Part shown: positions 50,390 to 56,938 of the stretch, piece by piece | Layout: each line of letters begins with the position of its first letter | How positions within the stretch are numbered: the stretch's first letter is position 1 | Source: an uncultured Pelagibacteraceae bacterium | GTDB lineage: Bacteria > Pseudomonadota > Alphaproteobacteria > Pelagibacterales > Pelagibacteraceae | Length of the DNA: 64,000 nt | Direction of reading: 5' to 3' | NCBI GenBank assembly: GCA_902566925.1 | Contig: CACFKO010000005.1 | Span: 20,877-84,876, forward strand | Position numbers and translations under genes: made by a program | Notes under the pieces: model-generated | What the model was told of the DNA's origin: nothing | Seen by the model: only the letters and a program-made list of their open reading frames with translations | The model's database searches: none

Positions 50390-51285
50390 TGCTTGAGAAG
50401 AATAAAGTATATTTGATGGATGTTGTGGATGGTCTAAAGAAATTGGACGATAAGTGTGCTGATGTGGTTTTGATTGATCCTCCATACAATATTGGCAAAG
50501 ACTTTGGAACAAACAAGACAAAACTTGAAATGAAAGAGTATATTGAGTGGGCCAACGAATGGATTACGGAAGCTTCGAGGGTACTGAAAGATACGGGAAC
50601 GATGTATATCTATGGGTTTAGCGAGATCCTAGCGCATATCTCTGCTAATATGAACATGGAACATCGTTGGCTAATTTGGCACTATACCAATAAAACAGTT
50701 CCATCCTCACGTTTCTGGCAACGTAGTCACGAATCTATCATCATAGCTTGGAAATCAAAGAACAGAATTTTTAACCGCGACGACGTTCGCGAGCCTTACA
50801 CGGAGACTTTCGTTAAGGGTTACTCCGTCAAAGAGGGGCAAGCCCCACGTCAACGTCCGCCCACCAAGGGCAGGTTCCAAGGCAAGAAAGGGAGCACCTA
50901 TAAGGTCAACGATAAGGGTGCTTTGCCCCGAGACGTTATCAAGGTTCCAGCGTTGGCTGGTGGTGCCGGAGCGAAAGAAAGATGGTTTTTGTGTAAGGAT
51001 ACTGATAGAGTTTTGCCACCAAAAGAGTGGAAAGATCTTGACAAAGAACGCAAGAAGAAAGCTATCCGCCACCCAACCCAGAAGCCACATGAGTTAACGA
51101 GGCGTCTGTTAATGGCCGCGAAGCCAGAGAACGGAGGCTTGGTAGTTATTCCATTTATCGGCTCCGGTGCCGAAGCTATGGATGCTAAAAATCTAGGAAT
51201 GGATTTTGTAGGATTTGAGATCAACCCAGACTACAAGAGGTTGGCAGAAGAAAGCGTTTCAAGCCCCTTTAGCTCAGTTGGTTAG
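50389..51285 (+). CDS. DNA methyltransferase (beta class)
   Basis: The 298-residue protein has motif IV VVLIDPPYNIGKDFG (about residues 25-39) near the N-terminus and motif I FIGSGAEAMDAKNLGMDFVG (about 263-282) near the C-terminus, the beta-class order for N4-C/N6-A methylation. Motif X-like HPTQKPHELTRRLL is at about 226-239. It protects DNA from the adjacent nuclease and probably methylates phage DNA. The last seven codons and stop (51263-51285) lie inside the tRNA-Asn gene. Confidence 0.8.
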   Translation: MLEKNKVYLMDVVDGLKKLDDKCADVVLIDPPYNIGKDFGTNKTKLEMKEYIEWANEWITEASRVLKDTGTMYIYGFSEILAHISANMNMEHRWLIWHYTNKTVPSSRFWQRSHESIIIAWKSKNRIFNRDDVREPYTETFVKGYSVKEGQAPRQRPPTKGRFQGKKGSTYKVNDKGALPRDVIKVPALAGGAGAKERWFLCKDTDRVLPPKEWKDLDKERKKKAIRHPTQKPHELTRRLLMAAKPENGGLVVIPFIGSGAEAMDAKNLGMDFVGFEINPDYKRLAEESVSSPFSSVG

Positions 51286-51336
51286 AGCAGCGGACTGTTA
51301 ATCCGCGTGTCGTTGGTTCGAGTCCAGCAAGGGGCG
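51263..51336 (+). tRNA. tRNA-Asn (anticodon GTT)
   Basis: GCCCCTT pairs with AAGGGGC in a 7-bp acceptor stem. GCTC/GAGC D stem, anticodon loop CTGTTAA (GTT) and T arm GGTTCGAGTCC are present. The discriminator is G and CCA is not encoded. It overlaps the end of the methyltransferase gene by 23 bases. Confidence 0.85.
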
Positions 51337-51367
51337 CACTTTAAAGAGATCGCCAATAGAACCTAAG

Positions 51368-51393
51368 TAGATCATACTCCGGTCACTGATCTA
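51368..51393 (+). other. Inverted repeat in the tRNA spacer
   Basis: TAGATCA (51368-51374) and TGATCTA (51387-51393) form a perfect 7-bp stem with a 12-base loop between tRNA-Asn and tRNA-Ile. Nothing else is recognised in the 89-base spacer. Similar 7-bp stem/12-base-loop hairpins occur in the two structured RNAs, but the sequence is unrelated. Confidence 0.3.
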
Positions 51394-51425
51394 TGTGTTC
51401 ATAAGTAACCACCAAGCACCTTTAT

Positions 51426-51502
51426 GGGCCTATAGCTCAGGTGGTTAGAGCACAGTTCTTATAAAGCTGCGGTCATGGGTTCAAGTCCCATTAGGCCCAC
51501 CA
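51426..51502 (+). tRNA. tRNA-Ile (anticodon TAT)
   Basis: GGGCCTA/TAGGCCC acceptor stem, GCTC/GAGC D stem, stem CAGTT/AGCTG with loop CTTATAA giving anticodon TAT, T arm ATGGG/CCCAT and encoded CCA. It reads AUA, a codon rare in many bacteria. Confidence 0.85.
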
Positions 51503-51506
51503 AACG

Positions 51507-51583
51507 GGGCTTTTAGCTCAGTTGGTCAGAGCACTCGGCTCATACCCGAATGGTCCTCGGTTCGAGTCCGAGAAAGCCCACCA
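51507..51583 (+). tRNA. tRNA-Met (anticodon CAT)
   Basis: GGGCTTT/AAAGCCC acceptor stem, TCGG/CCGA anticodon stem with loop CTCATAC (CAT), T arm CTCGG/CCGAG and encoded CCA. It could be elongator Met or, if the C is lysidinylated, Ile2. Confidence 0.8.
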
Positions 51584-51588
51584 CATAC

Positions 51589-51665
51589 GCGCCTTTAGCT
51601 CAGTTGGATAGAGCATCCGCCTTCTAAGCGGAGGGTCAGAGGTTCGAGTCCTCTAAGGCGTGCCA
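51589..51665 (+). tRNA. tRNA-Arg (anticodon TCT)
   Basis: GCGCCTT/AAGGCGT acceptor stem (one G-T pair), TCCGC/GCGGA anticodon stem with loop CTTCTAA (TCT), T arm AGAGG/CCTCT and encoded CCA. It reads AGA. Confidence 0.85.
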
Positions 51666-51697
51666 CCTTTAAACCCAACAATCACAAGGAGAATATA

Positions 51698-51859
51698 ATG
51701 ACAATCTTGAAAAGTATTGAAACCGGAATCATTAGCGCACTGGAAAACCCGCTTGGAGCCTGTATTGGCGCTGCTTGGTGGATCTTGTGTCTTGGTACAG
51801 GGACGTGCCTCCTTCGAGGGGTTCTAAACTTTGTCTTCCGTATCAATGGTTTAAGTTAA
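51698..51859 (+). CDS. Membrane micropeptide (53 residues)
   Basis: Preceded by AAGGAG, this frame encodes MTILKSIETGIISALENPLG and one Gly/Leu-rich hydrophobic helix (CIGAAWWILCLGTGTCLL), then VLNFVFRINGLS. It lies between the tRNA cluster and the first triple-box promoter. It is a small membrane protein of unknown role. Confidence 0.5.
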   Translation: MTILKSIETGIISALENPLGACIGAAWWILCLGTGTCLLRGVLNFVFRINGLS

Positions 51860-51870
51860 GAAATCGTCTC

Positions 51871-51925
51871 TTGACATTTGCTTGACATTTTAAGCCTTTA
51901 CTTCTGGGTCGTTCTGTAGTATAAT
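51871..51925 (+). promoter_or_regulatory. Triple-box promoter A (for HD hydrolase)
   Basis: Boxes TTGACA 51871, TTGACA 51882, TTTACT 51897 and -10 TATAAT 51920-51925, giving offsets of 11, 15 and 23. The gene starts 17 bases after the -10. Confidence 0.85.
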
Positions 51926-51942
51926 GTGTATACGAGGTTGAG

Positions 51943-52458
51943 ATGACGGTAGTAAACAAAGCATTGGCATACGCAACGGAAGCCCACAAGGGACAAGTCC
52001 GTAAGTATACAGGCGAGCCATACATCGTCCACCCAATCGAGGTTATGGAAACTGTAAGGCGCGTTATGGACGACCCAGAAGTGCAGGCTGCTGCGTTGCT
52101 GCACGATGTGGTTGAGGATACACCAGTATCTATCAAGGATATTGAAGATGTCTTTGGCCCCCGTGTGGCTGCGCTGGTTAGCGACCTGACCGATGTAAGC
52201 AAGCCAGAAGACGGCAACCGAGCGACGAGAAAGGAGCTTGATCGCCAACACACAGCGAAAGCATCACCCGATGCCAAGACTGTCAAACTGGCAGACCTTA
52301 TCAGCAACGGCAAGAGTATTATCAAGGATGATCCTAACTTTGCGAAGGTTTTTATGAAAGAGAAGGCTGCGCTTTTGGAGGTTTTGACCGAGGGCGATGC
52401 TATTTTGTTCAAGGAGGCATCTGATATGGTTGCTTCTTACTTTAATAATCGCTCTTGA
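51943..52458 (+). CDS. MESH1-like HD-domain (p)ppGpp hydrolase
   Basis: The 171-residue protein is a compact HD domain: KYTGEPYIVHPIEV (about residues 22-35, first His), AAALLHDVVEDTPV (about 49-62, HD and ED) and VKLADLISNGKS (about 108-119, closing Asp). The VHP, HDVVEDT and Asp series is that of RelA/SpoT hydrolase and MESH1, which removes the 3' pyrophosphate of (p)ppGpp. It would blunt the host stringent response. There is no synthetase domain. Confidence 0.75.
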   Translation: MTVVNKALAYATEAHKGQVRKYTGEPYIVHPIEVMETVRRVMDDPEVQAAALLHDVVEDTPVSIKDIEDVFGPRVAALVSDLTDVSKPEDGNRATRKELDRQHTAKASPDAKTVKLADLISNGKSIIKDDPNFAKVFMKEKAALLEVLTEGDAILFKEASDMVASYFNNRS

Positions 52459-52475
52459 CATTTGGAGGCAGCATA

Positions 52476-52655
52476 ATGAAGTTTAAAGCAGGAGATTTGG
52501 TCAAAAAGATAGCCTACGAATCCGCGAGCGTGGGACTAGTTTTGTCCCATAGTAAAGGTTACAACAAGGTTATGTGGATGCCATCGGGTCGAGTTGTGAC
52601 CATTGATTCAAGACATCTCAAACATTCAACGATGATAAAGAAGGAACAAACTTGA
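52476..52655 (+). CDS. GDLV-family small protein
   Basis: The 59-residue protein (start after GGAGG) begins MKFKAGDLVKKIAYESAS, then beta-like VGLVLSHSKGYNKVMWM. It is a scattered member of the GDLV family. A TTGACATTT piece just upstream is like the first box of the triple-box promoters but lacks the rest. Confidence 0.55.
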   Translation: MKFKAGDLVKKIAYESASVGLVLSHSKGYNKVMWMPSGRVVTIDSRHLKHSTMIKKEQT

Positions 52656-52665
52656 ATATCAGCTC

Positions 52666-52720
52666 TTGACATTTCCTTGACATTTAAAGTCTTGACTTCA
52701 GACTCAAAATCTAGTATAAT
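52666..52720 (+). promoter_or_regulatory. Triple-box promoter B
   Basis: Boxes TTGACA 52666, TTGACA 52677, TTGACT 52692, -10 TATAAT 52715-52720; offsets 11, 15, 23. It drives the 52764 gene and structured RNA 1. Confidence 0.85.
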
Positions 52721-52763
52721 GTATAAACAAATCGGGCGTCGTCCCACAATCACAGAGGCATCT

Positions 52764-52937
52764 ATGCACATTGGTAGTTATGTTCAAAAGAAAGGTTCAA
52801 AGTCATCTCTCGGAGTTATCACGGCTCGCCCACCCATCGCAGGCTGCTGGCGTGTGATGTGGACCCGTGGCCAAGACCAAGGTTCTTCCAAGATTTCTCA
52901 AGAAGCAGAACTCAAAACAGTAGAAACAAAGGCTTGA
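52764..52937 (+). CDS. GDLV-family-like small protein
   Basis: The 57-residue protein starts MHIGSYVQKKGSKSSLGVIT and shows the same small beta-barrel plan (Gly turn, Val strands, Trp) as the GDLV proteins. Earlier in-frame ATG codons overlap the -10 region or lie too near the start site, so 52764 is chosen. Confidence 0.5.
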   Translation: MHIGSYVQKKGSKSSLGVITARPPIAGCWRVMWTRGQDQGSSKISQEAELKTVETKA

Positions 52938-52940
52938 TTT

Positions 52941-53099
52941 AGTAGGTATGGGTTCTTATAAAAAGAACTAAGGATTATTACTAGCGTTCAACGCCAACAA
53001 CGAACGCTGTTCCCCCTTATGGGGGACGAACCAGTCGAAGGTTGGCTAGGGTGGTGGTCCCGCGCCAAAGACACGCGGAAACCGGAGCCCATACCTACT
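52941..53099 (+). ncRNA. Structured RNA 1 (closing stem and three or more hairpins)
   Basis: AGTAGGTATGGGTTC (52941-52955) pairs with GAGCCCATACCTACT (53085-53099) in a 15-bp stem with one G-U pair. Inside are AGCGTTC/GAACGCT (52983-53008, 12-base loop), a C5/G5 hairpin, CGAA, a CCAG-TTGG hairpin, GGCTA, and a CGCG stem enclosing AAAGACA. A homologous RNA lies at 54967. No protein frame of note is inside. It resembles no class I can name; T4 also has stable RNAs near its tRNA genes. Confidence 0.7.
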
Positions 53100-53116
53100 T
53101 TATCATCGAGGACAAA

Positions 53117-53554
53117 ATGTCATTTATTAAACTAGACTCAGAAATCGCAAAGAAGAAGTTTTTCACCATCGCTGAAAGTGATGTTACGAGCTTCGATAAT
53201 CACGCCGTCATCTCCCTAAGAGACGAATCAGGAAACTGGACTTCGGAACTTTATGTCTTCAAAAACGAGGAAGATGCTGGACAACACGCCCGTGATTACT
53301 GGGAAGACTGGATTGATAGCGAATCTAATGAGGAGATTGTTGAGATTCTAGGCGCGGATACACTCATCGCTTGGGCTTTGGGTCAGGCAGCAGGACCGGG
53401 ATCTTCAAAGGTCAAGAACCTAAATGAGTGGTTGGACCTGTATTATGACGCACCAGAGGAACATTTTGATAGTGGTCCTTACCAGATTGAACTTGTGGCT
53501 GAGAACATCGAAGAAATCATTGGTTTTAAGCCAACAGTTGCGTATGGAGTGTGA
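53117..53554 (+). CDS. Hypothetical acidic protein
   Basis: The 145-residue protein (MSFIKLDSEIAKKKFFTIAE then VTSFDNHAVISLRDESGNW) is acidic, with possible antirestriction-like or DUF-type alpha/beta fold. ATG 53117 is chosen; the frame upstream runs through the structured RNA. No motif is recognised. Confidence 0.5.
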   Translation: MSFIKLDSEIAKKKFFTIAESDVTSFDNHAVISLRDESGNWTSELYVFKNEEDAGQHARDYWEDWIDSESNEEIVEILGADTLIAWALGQAAGPGSSKVKNLNEWLDLYYDAPEEHFDSGPYQIELVAENIEEIIGFKPTVAYGV

Positions 53555-53556
53555 TA

Positions 53557-53937
53557 ATGGAAGAACGTACACAAGAAGAACTAGAATGGTATATGGAGCG
53601 TTTCGCCGTACTTATCCAGATTTGCCTCGATGAGAACCAGAAAACACTGAAACATCCTTATGATACAGAGGTTGTCGTCACAAAGGGGCGTAAATACTGG
53701 AAGATTATGGTTGAGGAAGACCACAGCCGCGACTATCCGCATTTTAAAGGCAAACTATCGGATCAGCGCACACGCATCTTCGGCTTTGTACGACGAGAAG
53801 ACGGTGCTATCCTCCGTGCTGCGGATATGAAGGCACCCGAGACACGGACGAAAAACCCCGTTAGAGGCTACATTTGGGAAGAAGATGCAGCAGACACATT
53901 TAGTTGGACAGGTATTAACTACGATATGGCGACTTGA
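53557..53937 (+). CDS. Hypothetical protein
   Basis: The 126-residue protein (after an ATG seven bases past GGAG) is basic and beta-rich (VVVTKGRKYWKIMVEEDHSRD) with a conserved-looking FGFVRREDGAILRAADMKAP. It may bind nucleic acid or be a small DUF. It is the last gene before promoter C. Confidence 0.5.
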   Translation: MEERTQEELEWYMERFAVLIQICLDENQKTLKHPYDTEVVVTKGRKYWKIMVEEDHSRDYPHFKGKLSDQRTRIFGFVRREDGAILRAADMKAPETRTKNPVRGYIWEEDAADTFSWTGINYDMAT

Positions 53938-53988
53938 CATTTCCTTGACACAAAAACCCTTTACTTTCGCTCAAAATTTTAGTATAAT
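53934..53988 (+). promoter_or_regulatory. Triple-box promoter C
   Basis: Boxes TTGACA 53934, TTGACA 53945, TTTACT 53960, -10 TATAAT 53983-53988. The first box overlaps the stop codon of the preceding gene. Confidence 0.85.
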
Positions 53989-54016
53989 ATATATGTAAGG
54001 TCGAAGGAGGACATAC

Positions 54017-54238
54017 ATGGCGAAGAACTTGGATAGCGTGATTACTTGGAAAGAAGCGTGTGAGCGGTTTGAAAATGAGGTTCTACCTATTGTTCAAGAG
54101 CATTACGAGAAGGATGGTCGTATCGATGAGTGCGCCCGTTCCGAGGCTTGGAACAACTGGACGGATGCCCTTTGTAAAGGCCACGAAATCAGCGACTGGC
54201 AGTACGAAAACTGGACACACCCCGCTTGTTGCAGTTAG
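54017..54238 (+). CDS. Hypothetical protein
   Basis: The 73-residue protein is Trp-rich and acidic (VITWKEACERFENEVLPIVQ, then TDALCKGHEISDWQYENWT) and ends in CCS. No family is recognised. It is first in the operon of promoter C. Confidence 0.5.
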   Translation: MAKNLDSVITWKEACERFENEVLPIVQEHYEKDGRIDECARSEAWNNWTDALCKGHEISDWQYENWTHPACCS

Positions 54239-54248
54239 GAGGTAGATT

Positions 54249-54620
54249 ATGGGCATTAGAAGTGATGTCGCTATCGCGATGAAAGAGTATGTTTATGAGA
54301 ACCTATCACCAGAAGTCAGGAAGATCCTTGAAGAATGGGGCTTTGAAGAAGTTTCAAAGTATGAACCACAGACTGAGAAGAATCAAGACCTAGACGATGC
54401 TGGTAGGCTATTTGCGACCACCGATGTAAAGTGGTATACCGACTATGAGGATGTTACTGCTTTATATAAGCATATGCGCGAGGCGCACGATGAAGAAGAT
54501 TGGATTATTTTCCAAGCGTGCCACGATTACCCAGATACAACCGATGGAGATGAAGGCGGTTGGTATGATAACCCCTTTGATCTTAGCAAAAACGTGAGTG
54601 TGGAACTACAATGGTACTAG
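54249..54620 (+). CDS. Hypothetical acidic protein
   Basis: The 123-residue protein has an acidic helical start (KEYVYENLSPEVRKILEEWG) and a Tyr/Asp-rich C-terminal part (VKWYTDYEDVTALYKHM). No motif is recognised. It overlaps the SWIM gene by ten bases. Confidence 0.5.
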   Translation: MGIRSDVAIAMKEYVYENLSPEVRKILEEWGFEEVSKYEPQTEKNQDLDDAGRLFATTDVKWYTDYEDVTALYKHMREAHDEEDWIIFQACHDYPDTTDGDEGGWYDNPFDLSKNVSVELQWY

Positions 54621-54946
54621 ACCCTATCGAGCGATACCCGTGGATTAACTTCCCGATTGAAGTAAATCACAATCCCATTCTTAGCACGATGCCCAGCGGA
54701 AAGCGTTGGGCTATCGCAGGCGGGAAATGGATAGAAGTCCCCCTTGAAGCTACAAGAGAAGACCTTCCTAAATGGATGGTCTACAAAAGACCAGCACCAT
54801 CCTACGAAGAGGTCAAGGTCGAGGGTTCCAAAGGAAATACCTACATTGTTCGCAAACACACAGAGACAGGTAAGTTATCTTGCACCTGCCCCGCACACAA
54901 GTATCGGGGCAAATGTAAGCATACAACCATCGCTTTCGGAGAGTGA
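54611..54946 (+). CDS. SWIM zinc-finger protein
   Basis: The 111-residue protein ends in a SWIM motif: SCTCPAHKYRGKCKHTT (about residues 91-107), with CxC and CxH spaced as in SWIM domains, which bind DNA or protein. The N-terminal half (GKRWAIAGGKWIEVP) is beta-rich. It could be an early regulator. Confidence 0.7.
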   Translation: MVLDPIERYPWINFPIEVNHNPILSTMPSGKRWAIAGGKWIEVPLEATREDLPKWMVYKRPAPSYEEVKVEGSKGNTYIVRKHTETGKLSCTCPAHKYRGKCKHTTIAFGE

Positions 54947-54966
54947 GAAAACAAAGTATTAATTTT

Positions 54967-55138
54967 AGGTGGTGGGCCGTGAAAGGTTGGAGGCGTTCAA
55001 AGCCAGATATGAACGCCATGCCCGCAGTGGGGCACGAATGGTATTTACCATTTCCTCCAGAGGTTAAAGCCGAAAGGCAGTTGCAAGCTGGCTAACGAGG
55101 GAGACGCGGTAAAGACAGCGACCCACGGCCCGCCACCT
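54967..55138 (+). ncRNA. Structured RNA 2, homologous to RNA 1
   Basis: AGGTGGTGGGCCGTG (54967-54981) pairs with CACGGCCCGCCACCT (55124-55138), 15 bp with one G-U. Inside are GGCGTTC/GAACGCC (54992-55017, 12-base loop), TGCCC/GGGCA, CGAA, AATGG/CCATT, GCC-GAAA-GGC, GGCTA, and a CGC-GCG hairpin with AAAGACA. The outer pair of the CGTTC hairpin changes A-T to G-C relative to RNA 1, a compensatory change. It lies 27 bases before tRNA-Leu. Confidence 0.7.
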
Positions 55139-55165
55139 TTAAAACACAATTTAAAACTAAACTAT

Positions 55166-55251
55166 GGCTGAGTGGTGGAACTGGTATACACACAAGACTT
55201 AAAATCTTGCGCCCATAGGGATTGCGGGTTCGAGTCCCGCCTCAGCTACCA
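55166..55251 (+). tRNA. tRNA-Leu (anticodon TAA)
   Basis: GGCTGAG/CTCAGCT acceptor stem, class II variable arm (GCGCCCATAGGGATT), anticodon stem CAAGA/TCTTG with loop CTTAAAA (TAA), T arm GCGGG/CCCGC and encoded CCA. Confidence 0.85.
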
Positions 55252-55278
55252 CCTTAAAACTACTAAATGGAGAAATCA

Positions 55279-55608
55279 ATGAAAACAATCACCGCTAGTA
55301 AACTTCGAGTTGAGTTTGCTTCTATCATCAAAGACCTAGACGCTGGACCCGTCCACATTACCAAGCACGGTAAGACTATTGCAGTCCTAACGAGCCCTGA
55401 CGCAGCCGTTGAGACGCCCGAGGAGCCTGTAAGTATGACGACGACCCCAAGGGCACCCGAGCCCTCACAGAGCGACCTAGACGCCTATAACGACGATCAC
55501 GAAGAAGACGACTTTGATGCTGACGATTGGGACATGAGTATGGATAGCGACTTTGAGAACTATCTAAACAAGATGATGAGTCACGCGATTGACCGCCCCA
55601 GACCTTAG
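55279..55608 (+). CDS. Phd/YefM-type antitoxin-like protein with acidic tail
   Basis: The 109-residue protein starts MKTITASKLRVEFASIIKDL (Phd/YefM fold), then VHITKHGKTIAVLTSP (about residues 27-42), the DNA-binding and dimerisation end. The remainder is very acidic and disordered (DDDADWDMSMDSDFE type). No toxin gene is adjacent. As in some phages, an orphan antitoxin could neutralise a host toxin. ATG 55279 follows GGAGAAATCA. Confidence 0.65.
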   Translation: MKTITASKLRVEFASIIKDLDAGPVHITKHGKTIAVLTSPDAAVETPEEPVSMTTTPRAPEPSQSDLDAYNDDHEEDDFDADDWDMSMDSDFENYLNKMMSHAIDRPRP

Positions 55609-55618
55609 TTTTTTCGTC

Positions 55619-55673
55619 TTTACATTTCCTTGACAAGAAAGGTCTTTACTTTTGGCTCAGGATTTAGTATAAT
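55619..55673 (+). promoter_or_regulatory. Triple-box promoter D (for the GDLV array)
   Basis: Boxes TTTACA 55619, TTGACA 55630, TTTACT 55645, -10 TATAAT 55668-55673. It drives the tandem small-gene array. Confidence 0.85.
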
Positions 55674-55703
55674 GTGTGTGTAAGGTCGAGGAGAGACTAC
55701 ACG

Positions 55704-56075
55704 ATGAAGATGAAGAACTTGGACATTGAGATGCATAATACACTTGACATCACGAATATGACGCAGGCCGAGATTGAGACAGCGATTAAGGACGTTCTAT
55801 CTGGAAAGAAGACGTTCGCGCAAGTCGCAGCCGAGAAGCCTGCTTTTGACGTGGGCTCCATTGTGGAGGTTAAAGCAGTGCAAGGCGCAAGCCAGCGCAC
55901 TCGCAACCGTATCCGTGAGCGCGGAGCACAAGGGTTTGAAGTTATCAAGCGTCCACAGACCGCATCGTTTGCTGATAACCGAGGAGTGCAGTGGGTTTTG
56001 CTGGACTCCAAAGACTCAGAGTGGCGTGGTTGGCTCCCTGTTGATGAGTTGGAGGTTGTAAATGCGAGCCGGTGA
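55704..56075 (+). CDS. GDLV-type protein with N-terminal extension (array gene 1)
   Basis: The 123-residue protein has a helical N-terminus (EMHNTLDITNMTQAEIETAI) and a C-terminal GDLV-like barrel (FDVGSIVEVK at about residues 51-60, then EVIKRPQTASF and a VLLDSKDSEW strand). It ends ELEVVNASR with its last 14 bases shared with the next gene's start. It begins a run of 13 co-directional paralogues. Confidence 0.6.
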   Translation: MKMKNLDIEMHNTLDITNMTQAEIETAIKDVLSGKKTFAQVAAEKPAFDVGSIVEVKAVQGASQRTRNRIRERGAQGFEVIKRPQTASFADNRGVQWVLLDSKDSEWRGWLPVDELEVVNASR

Positions 56076-56250
56076 TTTATTGAGGTTAAAGCAGCCAACT
56101 GCGCGGATGATGCGAAAGTATCAAGGCGAGTTATTTATTGTTATCCATAGTGACAAAGGTATGTCCCGCGTTATGGTTCAGAGCCTTCAAAGTGGCAAGA
56201 GACGCCGACTTTCAAAGAACAAGTTTGAGGTTATTAGTGCAAGTCGGTGA
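56062..56250 (+). CDS. GDLV-family small protein (array 2)
   Basis: 62 residues: MRAGDLLRLKQPTARMMRKY, then a barrel-like FIVIHSDKGMSRVMVQSL and ends FEVISASR. The first and last 14 bases are shared with neighbouring genes. Confidence 0.6.
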   Translation: MRAGDLLRLKQPTARMMRKYQGELFIVIHSDKGMSRVMVQSLQSGKRRRLSKNKFEVISASR

Positions 56251-56398
56251 TTTGGTGCAAAGAAAGGGCACATCCGCGTGGAAGGCTATCGTGACCGGAT
56301 TTGATGGTGAGCACAGTGCTCGGATTGTCTGGGTAGATACTGGGGGACCAGATGCTTGTAGCATAGACTTGTTGGAGGTAATCAATGCGAGCCGGTGA
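56237..56398 (+). CDS. GDLV-family small protein (array 3)
   Basis: 53 residues with a GTG start: QVGDLVQRKGTSAWKAIVTG follows the initiator, then IVWVDTGGPDACSIDLLEV and ends INASR. GTG 56237 is chosen because it is the shared 14-base junction; an upstream ATG frame would begin inside the previous gene. Confidence 0.55.
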   Translation: MQVGDLVQRKGTSAWKAIVTGFDGEHSARIVWVDTGGPDACSIDLLEVINASR

Positions 56399-56573
56399 TT
56401 TGGTAAGAGTAACGCGGTCTTCCATCGGTATCCCAAAGGGTTCGTTGGCATTGGTTGAGGTTAAACTAAAGTATATTGGCAGCACCCCAGAGGCGCTTTG
56501 GCAGGTATACCTGCTTCAAACTGGGATGCATCGCCGCTATCTAAGCAGGGATTTGGAGGTTGTAAGTGGATAA
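56385..56573 (+). CDS. GDLV-family small protein (array 4)
   Basis: 62 residues: MRAGDLVRVTRSSIGIPKGS, beta strands (ALVEVKLKYIG), ending DLEVVSG. It overlaps array 3 by 14 bases and array 5 by eight. Confidence 0.6.
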   Translation: MRAGDLVRVTRSSIGIPKGSLALVEVKLKYIGSTPEALWQVYLLQTGMHRRYLSRDLEVVSG

Positions 56574-56760
56574 ACCAGCCATCGGTGACTTGGTTAAAAC
56601 CGTTTACAGAAATGACTACGCAGTCGTAACAGCAGTTACAACGCCAACTCTCGGATTTGAAGGGTTCGAGTGGGGGGCGGAGTATGTGTACCCCTCCGAT
56701 GGTTACAGAAGTTGTCAGCCAAGAAAGTATATCAAGGAGGTTCTAAGTGCGAGCCGGTGA
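56566..56760 (+). CDS. GDLV-family small protein (array 5)
   Basis: 64 residues with GTG start: DKPAIGDLVKTVYRNDYAVV follows the initiator, then GFEWGAEYVYPSDGYRSC and ends VLSASR. It carries an extra N-terminal four residues before the GDLV motif. Confidence 0.55.
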   Translation: MDKPAIGDLVKTVYRNDYAVVTAVTTPTLGFEGFEWGAEYVYPSDGYRSCQPRKYIKEVLSASR

Positions 56761-56938
56761 TATTGTAGTTAGAACCTACGGAGAACACCCGCGACCCAAA
56801 GGGTTCGTGCTGAAACCAGAACCATTTTATTCCAGCCCCATCGGCCCATTATACTGGAGAGTCCGTTGGTTTGGACGAGCGAAGAAAGAAGAAGTTATGC
56901 CAGCAGGTGAAATAGAGGTTGTAAATGAAAGTCGGTGA
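56747..56938 (+). CDS. GDLV-family small protein (array 6)
   Basis: 63 residues with GTG start: RAGDIVVRTYGEHPRPKGFV follows the initiator, then YWRVRWFGRAKKEEVMP and ends IEVVNESR. Both ends share 14 bases with neighbours. Confidence 0.55.
   Translation: MRAGDIVVRTYGEHPRPKGFVLKPEPFYSSPIGPLYWRVRWFGRAKKEEVMPAGEIEVVNESR

Noticed and set aside
51337..51425. A fifth, degenerate tRNA in the spacer
   Set aside because: A GTAACCACCA end is present but no matching acceptor arm or cloverleaf can be drawn.
52941..53099. Glutamine or cobalamin riboswitch
   Set aside because: Short matches such as CGTTCA and CCCGC appear, but the full consensus elements are missing and a downstream glnA or cobalamin gene is not present. 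The element has a homologue near tRNA-Leu in a different context.
54967..55138. RNase P RNA, tmRNA or group I intron
   Set aside because: The conserved cores (such as the RNase P P4/CR regions, a tmRNA Ala acceptor with peptide frame, or group I P3-P7) were not found.
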